This document shows, one piece after another, positions 27,258 to 34,425 of a stretch of 36,651 bases of DNA. The first letter of the stretch is position 1. Every line of letters starts with the position of its first letter. This DNA is from Calothrix sp. MO_192.B10 (GTDB lineage Bacteria; Cyanobacteriota; Cyanobacteriia; Cyanobacteriales; Nostocaceae): positions 1-36,651 of the forward strand of contig JASJDS010000046.1 in assembly GCA_030065055.1 (NCBI GenBank), read 5' to 3'. Under the pieces are notes generated by a model. That model was not told the origin of the DNA, ran no database searches, and saw only the letters and a list, made by a program, of their open reading frames with translations. Position numbers and translations under genes: made by a program.

Positions 27258-27362
27258 TACTAAGTTGCGTTCTATTGTAGTAGTTCGAGTTGGTGAGATT
27301 GCTTCCTTCCGCTCCGCTCCAGTCGCAATGACAAAATACTATCTTTGAAAGCAACTTGGTAT
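27257..27362 (-). repeat. MITE-like repeat, copy 2, inverted relative to copy 1
   Basis: Bounded by ATACTAAGTTGC and GCAACTTGGTAT. Its reverse complement matches 17724-17817 over its full length, apart from an extra TGGAGCGGAGCGG-like segment. Confidence 0.75.
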
Positions 27363-27456
27363 AAGTAAATTGGGTGTTTCATAAATGCGGGATGAATCGG
27401 GTTTTTTTGCCTGGAGTAAACATCAATTCTCTGCACCTCTACGTGAGAACATACAA

Positions 27457-27517
27457 GATTGCACATTTATGCAATCATCTTGTCAAATAGCTACAACCTA
27501 ATTGGCATAAATGGTAG
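27457..27517 (+). promoter_or_regulatory. ATTTA-spaced dyad, third post-tpsA/upstream copy
   Basis: A perfect dyad, GATTGCA-CATTTA-TGCAATC (27457-27476), is followed by ATTGGCATAAATGGTAG (27501-27517). It parallels 22109-22168 closely. It stands before the truncated HlyD gene, whose own 5' end is missing. Confidence 0.4.
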
Positions 27518-27542
27518 TTATATTTTCATATCCACACCCTTA

Positions 27543-28648
27543 AACAACAGGAAATCAAAAAAAGTCAATTGCAAGGTAATGTCCAACAACTTAACCTGCA
27601 AATTGTCCAAATAGAGGCACAGATTCAATCTTTAAATAAGCAAATATTAGCTGAATAACAATCAATTAATCGAGCAATTGCAGCCGCAAAAGCTGATTTA
27701 GCACGTAATCAACGGGAACATGAAAACAAACAAGTTAATACACAAAGTGAATTTTTAACCGCATCAGCACAATTACAAAAAGCTCATGCTGATTTACAAA
27801 AATCTCAAGCTGATTTAGAATTTGCCAAAATAGAAGCAAACAGATACGAAAAGTTAGTAAAGTCCGGTGCAGTTTCTCAAAGTGACTTTGAAAAAAGATT
27901 ATTAGTTGTCAAACAGAATCAATCAGCAGTTGTATCTGTACAAAAAACTGTGGATATTGCATTCGCTAGACGCAAATCTGCTCAAGCTGCTCTTAATCCT
28001 ACCAATGCAACAGTTGCGATCGCAACCCAAAGAATTGCCCAAGAACGAGCAAAGGGTCAAGCCACAATTGCTACCTTAAAAAAGGAAAAACTTCAGTTAA
28101 TTCAACGAGGTTTAGAAATCCAAGCCCAACTCCAGCAAACCAGCAAAGAACTACAACAATTAAAAACCCAACTGCAAAAAAGTACAATTAGAGCCACCAG
28201 TGACAGCATAATCCTTAAACTGGAACTCCGTAACCCTGGTCAAGTCGTTCGTCCAGGACAAGCGATCGCGCAAATTATTCCCCAGAATTCCCCCTTAGTT
28301 ATTAAAGCAATGATTCCCCCTGCTGATGTTAAAAAAGTTGCAGTGGGTCACAAGGTACAATTACGGGTAGAAGCTTGTTCCTATCCAGATTATGGAACCC
28401 TCAAAGGTATGGTTACTACGATTTCACCAGATGTGATTTCATCCCCAAACAATAATTCTGGTGGTAATACCGGTACTACTAATAGTTATTTTGAAGCGAT
28501 GGTGAAGCCAGAAAACCTTATGTTTGGTCGCACTCACAAGCAATGTAGAATTCAAGCAGGAATGAAAGCACAAGCTAATATTATTTCCAGGAAAGAAACT
28601 GCATTGCAATTTTTGTTGAGAAAGGCACGATTAATTACAGATTTGTAG
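27543..28648 (+). pseudogene. Decayed HlyD-family secretion adaptor
   Basis: A reading frame of about 368 codons encodes a HlyD/membrane-fusion protein: a coiled-coil hairpin (LQKAHADLQKSQADLEFAK, then RYEKLVKSGAVSQSDFEKR), a second helix, and lipoyl/beta-barrel parts (LELRNPGQVVRPGQAIAQI, PADVKKVAVGHKVQLRVEA). An in-frame TAA at 27656-27658 interrupts it, and the N-terminal membrane anchor and first half-lipoyl segment are missing, replaced by tpsA-flank sequence. The 3' part could be read from GTG 27950, but it would lack the anchor. Type I secretion or bacteriocin exporters use such adaptors; its ABC partner is absent here. Confidence 0.8.
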
Positions 28649-28840
28649 TCCATAAGTTAAATATTGGCATTCTAGTAGTGAATTATTGAGACATAGCACT
28701 TTTCAATTCAATAAAATACAAAGAAAGTTGATAAAGTTTTTATGGTAAAAGAAATATATCTCACAAGTCTGTATTTAACTCAAGTGAAAAAGGTATATAT
28801 AGACATCTCAGGTGTGAAGAAAATTGCTGAAGTTGAGAGA

Positions 28841-29034
28841 GAGCATCCCACTTTTGCAAAGCATAATAATCTTCCGTCATTGCGAGGAACGAAGCAATCC
28901 CAACCATTGCGTAAAGCCTACGGCATAGCTTCGCTTACCGCGTAGCGTGTCCGAAGGACTTATGCTTCGTCGTTCCTCCTCGCAATGACACTTGAATCTT
29001 TATTATTTCATTGAATAATAAAAGCTGGGATGCA
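28841..29034. repeat. MITE-like repeat with GCATCCCA/TGGGATGC ends
   Basis: Imperfect inverted ends GAGCATCCCACTTTT and AAAAGCTGGGATGC bound about 194 bp. A second palindromic repeat (28876-28989) is nested inside, so two elements seem stacked. The 768-bp gap 28649-29416 contains these repeats and the one at 29294; no convincing gene is seen. Confidence 0.6.
28876..28989. repeat. Nested palindromic repeat (GTCATTGCGAGGA ends)
   Basis: Perfect 13-bp inverted ends, GTCATTGCGAGGA and TCCTCGCAATGAC, bound 114 bp. The interior includes CCTACGGCATAGCTTCGC, a sequence typical of cyanobacterial dispersed repeats. Confidence 0.75.
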
Positions 29035-29293
29035 CCCAAGTTGGGATTCTTGTAGATTGCCTTAGATACTAACTTTCTCAAAAGTTGATGATGGAAAAAT
29101 ACAAGAGCCAAAAGGCATAAAAAATATTCTCATTAATTCTTTTTTCTGATGGCACATATAGAGTAAATACAAATTATTCTTTTTGTGCGAATTTAACTTT
29201 TGAGAATTGACACAAATCATACAAGTTATGGTAGATTACTGATATTTATTATTTACAGTGTAAATACTTAAATACAAGTACTGTTTTGTTCAT

Positions 29294-29381
29294 GACTTAC
29301 GCACGGACAACGTAAACACGGTCATTGCGACGCAAGGAAGCAATCCCAAACACCTAACTTCTCGTAACGAGTGCGTAAGTC
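29294..29381. repeat. MITE-like repeat with GACTTACGCAC/GTGCGTAAGTC ends
   Basis: 88 bp with perfect 11-bp inverted ends, a widespread cyanobacterial type. Its inside shares TCATTGCGAC and GGAAGCAATC with the repeats at 17724 and 27257. It ends 36 bp before tpsA4, so it may lie in that gene's leader. Confidence 0.75.
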
Positions 29382-29416
29382 CTATTGTTATCAAACATGG
29401 ATGGTTATATAAATAT

Positions 29417-32377
29417 ATGATTTATAAATTTAGGTATTTAAAATTACTAATATTCTTCAGCACTTTTATCTTAAAGCTGGTTTTTTTAGGGAATGCTGTT
29501 TTTGCTCAAAATATTCCTGTGCCTGACGATACCTTGGGTAACGAGAATTCACGAGTCGAAGGTTTCAACAATATAGATGTAGTTACTGGTGGAACAAGAA
29601 GAGGTTCTAACCTGTTCCATAGCTTTCGGGAATTTAACGTAGATGTGGGAAGGGAAGTATACTTTTTTGCCCCTAGTGCAGAGATACAGAATATTTTAGC
29701 GCGGGTGACGGGGAGTAGTCGTTCGGAAATATTGGGTGTATTGGGTACTCGCGTGTTTGATGGTAGTAATATAAATCCTTCTAATGCTAATTTGTTTTTG
29801 ATTAATCCCAATGGGATTGTGTTTGGGGAAGGTGCGCGTTTAGATATTGGTGGTTCTTTTGTTGCGACGACTGCTGATGGTATTCAATTTGCAGAACAGG
29901 ATTTTTTTAGTGCTACTCAACCACAACAAAGTAGTTTACTTTCAATAACACCAGGAACACTATTTTTTCAGCAAGTGAGGTCACAACCTGGGAATATTAT
30001 TAATCGTGGAAATTTGAGAACAACACCAAAAAATTTGACACTGGTCGCTGATAATTTAGATTTGCAAGGACAGTTGTTTACTATCGGTGGTAATTTAAAA
30101 CTACAAGCAAATAATACTGTAAAAATGAAGAATGCAATAGTTTTTAGCAACAATATTGACATTCTTGGTCGCTCGTTAACAGTGAGCGATCGCACTTCTA
30201 TAGCAGTGGGTGCGACTCAGGAAAATACTGGCAGTATATCTGTAAAAGTTGACGATTTTGTGAGTGTGGATGGTAGTTTCATAACAAGTATTGTAACAGG
30301 AAATACTATTGGGAATGGAGATATCAGGATAGAAGGAGATTCAATATCTCTAAGTGGTGACTCTCAAGTAGATACTAGTGTTTTAGGTAGTGGAAAAGCA
30401 GGTGATATATTTATCAAAGCCGATAATCTAATTTCACTTGTAGGGAATCCTGATAGACTTGCATCCACAGGAATTTTTAGTAGATTAGGAACAGGAAACA
30501 TTGGAAAAAGTGGTGATATAAATATTGAAACTGATTCACTTTCTTTATCTGGTGGACAAATTTCAGCTAGTACATTTGGAGAAGGAGACGCTGGAAATGT
30601 AACAATTCAAGCTGATAAATCAGTCTCACTGCTTAATCAATCTATTATTTTTAGTGATGTTGGCTCTGATGCCATAGGTGATGGTGGTGAAATCAATATA
30701 AAAACTGGATCTTTTTTAAGCAAAGATGGTTCACAACTTTTAGCTATTATACGCAGACCATCACTTAATGGCTCAAATGTAGTGAATAAAAATGCTGGTA
30801 ATATTAATCTTGAGGTTCGCAATACAGCCACAATAATTGGCAAGCCTCTTGAAAGAGATAATTTGACTGGTATTGATAGATTAGCAAGTATTGCTACTGC
30901 TGTAGATCAAGGAGCAAGCGGTAACGCTGGTAGTATTAGCATTAAAGCAGATAAACTATTGTTGACCAATTTCGCTAGTGTAGCTAGCAGTCTTGATAAA
31001 GGAGCAACGGGTAATGCTGGAGATATCAAAATTGAAGTAGGTTCCTTATTTCTCAATAATAAAGCTCAAATAGGTTCTCCTACTATAGGAAATGGTAATG
31101 CAGGGAAAGTATTTGTAAAAGCTGATAAATCTATCTCCCTTGAAGATTCAGGAATTTTAACTACTGTAGAAGCAGGCGCAAAAGGTGATGGTGGAGAAAT
31201 TAATATTAAAGCTGGTTCGTTATCACTTAGCAAAGGTGCTCAATTCTCAACTATAGTTCGTGGAGCATTAGGTAATCTTGATGGCGGAAAAGGAAATGCA
31301 GGGGACATAAATATTGATGTAAGCGATACTATCACTTTAGATGGAACAGGAAGAGGAGTACGTGGCGGGATTGTTCGTAGCGGAATTGCAACTAGTGTAC
31401 GTCAAGGTGGTGTAGGTGCTAGTGGAAATATAAATATTCAGACTGGCTCACTGTTAGTTCAGAATGGTGCTAGTTTAGACTCCAGCACTACTGCGGCTCA
31501 AAAAGCTGGCGATGTAATTATCAATGCTCGTAATTTTGTAACTTTTATTGGTAATAATACTAGTATTAGAACTCTTACCAGAGGTAAAGGAGATGCAGGT
31601 AATTTAAAGCTTGATACTAATCGTTTAATTATAAAGGATGGAGCATTTTTAGCTGCCCAAAGTCAAGGAATTGGAAAAGCAGGCGATATAGAAGTTAATC
31701 TTGGAAACAATCTACTAGTTGAAAATGGTGAAATTACAACTACTTCCGAACAATCCTCTGGTGGTGCGATAAACATAGCTGCTAAAAATATCCGCCTTTT
31801 TGATAATGGTGACATTAGCACCAATGTTTTTAGTGGTGCAGGTAGGGGAGGAGACATAACCCTCATAGCCAATACCATCCTTGCTCTCGGTGACAGTGAT
31901 ATTCTCTCCTTCGCTCGTGATGGAAGAGGTGGTGATATTAGATTTAACACAGAGGGTTTCTTCACATCCTCACAATTTCTTCCTGCTTCTTCAGTAAATA
32001 ATCCAGATAAAAATGACCGAGTAGACGTTAACGCTAGTGGTGCAATTTCAGGAAACATTACCGGAATACCCGATACCAACTTCATCCAAAACAGCCTCAC
32101 CGACTTACCCAACAATCAAATCGATCCCAACACCCTCATCGCCAATAGTTGCATTAACCGCACAGGCAATCAAAATAATACCTTTTTCATCACAGGTAAA
32201 GGTGGTATCCCCATCCGTCCTAACGACGCATCCCTTCCCAATTACTCCACAGGTAAAATTCGTTCCCTAACCACAAAAAACAGTCGCCCTTGGAAAATTG
32301 GCGATCCGATTATTGAACCAACGGGTGTATATAAATTACCCAACGGTAAACTCATCCTCAGTCGGGAATGTTCTTAG
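29417..32377 (+). CDS. TpsA-type exoprotein 4, linked to tpsB
   Basis: A 986-residue exoprotein, the shortest of four. The signal peptide ends at AVFA-QN (about residue 30). The TPS domain (about 31-240) has DDTLGNENS, LFHSFREFNV and LFLINPNGIVFG. The beta-helix region has GNAGDIKIE and GDGGEINIK modules. The conserved tail carries C912 and C985, the only cysteines I see, with 72 residues between them instead of 73. The tpsB gene follows after 43 bp on the same strand, so this is the only tpsA with the classic tpsA-tpsB operon arrangement. Its upstream region differs from that of tpsA2 and tpsA3. The ribosome-binding site is weak. Confidence 0.88.
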   Translation: MIYKFRYLKLLIFFSTFILKLVFLGNAVFAQNIPVPDDTLGNENSRVEGFNNIDVVTGGTRRGSNLFHSFREFNVDVGREVYFFAPSAEIQNILARVTGSSRSEILGVLGTRVFDGSNINPSNANLFLINPNGIVFGEGARLDIGGSFVATTADGIQFAEQDFFSATQPQQSSLLSITPGTLFFQQVRSQPGNIINRGNLRTTPKNLTLVADNLDLQGQLFTIGGNLKLQANNTVKMKNAIVFSNNIDILGRSLTVSDRTSIAVGATQENTGSISVKVDDFVSVDGSFITSIVTGNTIGNGDIRIEGDSISLSGDSQVDTSVLGSGKAGDIFIKADNLISLVGNPDRLASTGIFSRLGTGNIGKSGDINIETDSLSLSGGQISASTFGEGDAGNVTIQADKSVSLLNQSIIFSDVGSDAIGDGGEINIKTGSFLSKDGSQLLAIIRRPSLNGSNVVNKNAGNINLEVRNTATIIGKPLERDNLTGIDRLASIATAVDQGASGNAGSISIKADKLLLTNFASVASSLDKGATGNAGDIKIEVGSLFLNNKAQIGSPTIGNGNAGKVFVKADKSISLEDSGILTTVEAGAKGDGGEINIKAGSLSLSKGAQFSTIVRGALGNLDGGKGNAGDINIDVSDTITLDGTGRGVRGGIVRSGIATSVRQGGVGASGNINIQTGSLLVQNGASLDSSTTAAQKAGDVIINARNFVTFIGNNTSIRTLTRGKGDAGNLKLDTNRLIIKDGAFLAAQSQGIGKAGDIEVNLGNNLLVENGEITTTSEQSSGGAINIAAKNIRLFDNGDISTNVFSGAGRGGDITLIANTILALGDSDILSFARDGRGGDIRFNTEGFFTSSQFLPASSVNNPDKNDRVDVNASGAISGNITGIPDTNFIQNSLTDLPNNQIDPNTLIANSCINRTGNQNNTFFITGKGGIPIRPNDASLPNYSTGKIRSLTTKNSRPWKIGDPIIEPTGVYKLPNGKLILSRECS

Positions 32378-32390
32378 GTTATTTTACATC

Positions 32391-32414
32391 ACGCAGAGAC
32401 GCAGAGGCGCAGAG
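32391..32414 (+). repeat. Short ACGCAGAG-type repeat between tpsA4 and tpsB
   Basis: Three imperfect tandem copies of ACGCAGAG/GCGCAGAG lie in the 43-bp gap before tpsB. Such units are dispersed in cyanobacterial genomes. They sit where the tpsB ribosome-binding site should be; AGAG is the only candidate. Confidence 0.6.
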
Positions 32415-32420
32415 AAAATA

Positions 32421-34151
32421 ATGTCACACTTTACACTAATAGTCAAAATTATCACTTTAACTATAGTTGCTTTCACTGGATTTGCCCCAAAAGCGATCGC
32501 TCAATCAACCCCACCTCCTGAAATAAATATCCCCGAAGACACACCACAACGGATTGATGAAACTGTTCCCAAACCCTCAAAAACTCCTTTACCCTCAGAA
32601 ACCCCGTCTAAACCAACATCACCACCATTGCAGACATCCCCCACCCCTACACCAGCTCCACCGGATTCCCCTAGGGGTGTCAAGTTTAAGGTAAAAAAAA
32701 TCGAGGTGCTTAAGAATACTGTTTTGCACGACGAGATTAAGCAACTAGTCAAGGAGTATGAAGTACAAGAAACTCTGTCGTTTGAACAATTAATTGAATT
32801 GCGATCGCGCATTACCAAGCTATATATTGAAAATGGTTACGAAACCTCTGGTGCTTTTTTACTCAACAATCAATTCCTAGAAACTGGTATTGTGCAAATT
32901 CAAGTTGTTGAGGGGGAAGTGGAAGATATCAAAATCGACGGGTTAAATCGGTTGGAATCAAGTTATGTCCGCAGTAGGTTACGATTGGCTACCAAACGCC
33001 CCTTAAATCGCAAGCGTTTAGAAAGAGCATTGCAACTATTACAATTAGACCCCCTTTTGCAACAAGTAAACGCAGAGTTAACCGCAGGTAGTGCCCCCGG
33101 TAGGAATATTTTGCAGGTAAAGTTAAAAGAAGCACCAGTTTTTCATGCCGGGATTGCTGTTAATAACAACCAATCTCCCAGTATTGGATCGGTTCAAGGT
33201 ACTATATTTGCCAGCTATGATAATGTTAGCGGATTTGGCGATCGCTTATCAGCAGAATACGGACTTACTGATGGATTGGATATATACAGCATTAGTTACA
33301 GTTTGCCCGTAAATGCTCGGAATGGCACTTTTAACATCCGCTACAGCAATAATAATAGCCAAATTATCGAAGATACATTTGAAGATTTAGGAATTCGCAG
33401 TGATTCAGAGACATTATCATTTAGTTTTCGCCAACCATTGACAAGAAAACCAACCACAGAATTTGCTATGGGTGTGGGTTTAGATATACGTCGTTCTCAA
33501 ACATTTATCCTTGACGATATTCCCTTCTCCTTTTCCGAAGGCCCAGAAGATGGTAAATCTAGAGTTAGTGTGATTCGCTTTTTTCAAGATTGGGTTAAAC
33601 GAGATACCAAGAAAGTTTTAGCCGCGCGATCGCAATTTAGTTTTGGTATTGATGCTTTTGATGCCACGGTGAATGATTCGGGAACCGATGGACTGTTTTT
33701 TACTTGGTTAGGACAGTTTCAATGGGTGCAGCAAATTACCCCCAGAACGATCTTTTTAACTAGTCTGAACGCTCAATTAACTCCCGACTCCCTCCTATCC
33801 TTAGAAAGATTTAGCATTGGTGGTGCAGATACAGTCAGGGGCTATCGACAGAACCAAATCGTATCAGATAATGGAGTCTTGGCAACAGCAGAATTGCGAA
33901 TACCCTTAACCAAAAATCCCCGCAAGTTACAACTCAATCCGTTTGTGGAAATGGGTGCGGGTTGGAATAATCGCGGAGATAATCCCGACCCCGGTTTTAT
34001 TATTGGCACTGGTTTAGGGGTACAATGGCAACCGATTCGGGGTTTGGATTTGCGCTTAGATTACGGCATTCCTTTAATTTCTGTCAGAGATAGAGGAAAC
34101 TCTTTACAGGAAAATGGGTTATATTTCTCCCTCCGATACCAGCCCTTTTGA
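32421..34151 (+). CDS. TpsB outer-membrane transporter (ShlB/FhaC/HecB family)
   Basis: A 576-residue outer-membrane partner that moves TpsA proteins across the outer membrane. Order: signal peptide (about 1-28, AIAQ), proline-rich linker (30-85), POTRA domain 1 (about 87-165), POTRA domain 2 (about 166-238, with VEGEVEDIKIDG), then a 16-strand barrel (240-576) ending in the C-terminal Phe of YQPF. The conserved L6 motif is VRGY at 472-475 in GGADTVRGYRQNQ. The frame opens at 32298, but ATG 32421 is chosen since it gives a proper signal peptide and follows the tpsA4 stop. It is the only tpsB in the window, so it may serve all four TpsA proteins. Confidence 0.92.
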   Translation: MSHFTLIVKIITLTIVAFTGFAPKAIAQSTPPPEINIPEDTPQRIDETVPKPSKTPLPSETPSKPTSPPLQTSPTPTPAPPDSPRGVKFKVKKIEVLKNTVLHDEIKQLVKEYEVQETLSFEQLIELRSRITKLYIENGYETSGAFLLNNQFLETGIVQIQVVEGEVEDIKIDGLNRLESSYVRSRLRLATKRPLNRKRLERALQLLQLDPLLQQVNAELTAGSAPGRNILQVKLKEAPVFHAGIAVNNNQSPSIGSVQGTIFASYDNVSGFGDRLSAEYGLTDGLDIYSISYSLPVNARNGTFNIRYSNNNSQIIEDTFEDLGIRSDSETLSFSFRQPLTRKPTTEFAMGVGLDIRRSQTFILDDIPFSFSEGPEDGKSRVSVIRFFQDWVKRDTKKVLAARSQFSFGIDAFDATVNDSGTDGLFFTWLGQFQWVQQITPRTIFLTSLNAQLTPDSLLSLERFSIGGADTVRGYRQNQIVSDNGVLATAELRIPLTKNPRKLQLNPFVEMGAGWNNRGDNPDPGFIIGTGLGVQWQPIRGLDLRLDYGIPLISVRDRGNSLQENGLYFSLRYQPF

Positions 34152-34154
34152 CCG

Positions 34155-34261
34155 AACGAAGGCTTCTGCCAACGGATACGGCAGCTTTGCTGGAGGCACC
34201 GGGAGCAGAAGGAAAACCCTCCGCTCAAACCCTCTGACTTATGGATACAAGCCCCGTCGTT
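34155..34261. other. Structured mobile-element remnant abutting vapC fragment
   Basis: About 107 bp just after tpsB can fold strongly: CTTCTGC (34163-34169) pairs with GCAGAAG (34205-34211), and CTGCC pairs with GGCAG inside. Its right edge is exactly where the vapC reading frame loses family resemblance. It resembles end sequences of IS200/IS605-type elements seen in cyanobacteria; this is recollection, not a search result. It could also work as the tpsB transcript end. Confidence 0.35.
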
Positions 34262-34363
34262 TGTAGAAATATAGCATTGAGGGAAGAAAACATTAAATTT
34301 TGCAACTGCTTTAGGGTTGTAATTCAGTAGGGCAATACAAATATTTGTATCTAACAAATACAT
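34262..34363 (-). pseudogene. vapC: Truncated VapC-type PIN toxin
   Basis: The frame from ATG 34363 reads MYLLDTNICIALLNYNP and then AVAKFNVFFPQCYIST, the classic start of a VapC PIN-domain ribonuclease, with the first catalytic Asp in LLDTN. After residue 34 the similarity ends and the frame runs into unrelated structured DNA. The other acidic residues are lost, so the product cannot be an active toxin. No vapB antitoxin remains upstream; the IscB element lies there instead. Confidence 0.75.
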
Positions 34364-34376
34364 TATTTATTGTCGT

Positions 34377-34388
34377 GTTCCTAGGAAC
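34377..34388. other. 12-bp palindrome between vapC remnant and iscB
   Basis: GTTCCTAGGAAC is a perfect palindrome 14 bp upstream of the vapC start codon. It could be a leftover operator of the lost toxin-antitoxin operon or part of the element end. Confidence 0.3.
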
Positions 34389-34403
34389 TAAAAAATCGGA
34401 GTA

Positions 34404-34416
34404 AACCGGGGCGGTT
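34404..34416 (-). other. Hairpin just after iscB
   Basis: AACCG-CCC-CGGTT on the minus strand lies 9 bp after the iscB stop. IS200/IS605-type elements carry such subterminal hairpins at their ends, and this marks the probable right end of the IscB element. A terminator role is possible too. Confidence 0.45.
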
Positions 34417-34425
34417 CGGAATGAA

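Noticed and set aside
27950-28648. Separate HlyD gene starting at GTG 27950
   Set aside because: The adaptor frame continues well upstream with clear coiled-coil coding sequence to the in-frame stop, so this is an internal codon of a decayed gene.
28742-28945. 67-codon plus-strand frame after the HlyD remnant
   Set aside because: Its second half is read through the nested palindromic repeats, and no family or good ribosome-binding site is visible.
32298-32420. Longer N-terminus for the TpsB protein
   Set aside because: It would overlap tpsA4 by 80 bp and bury the signal peptide; ATG 32421 gives a normal exported protein.
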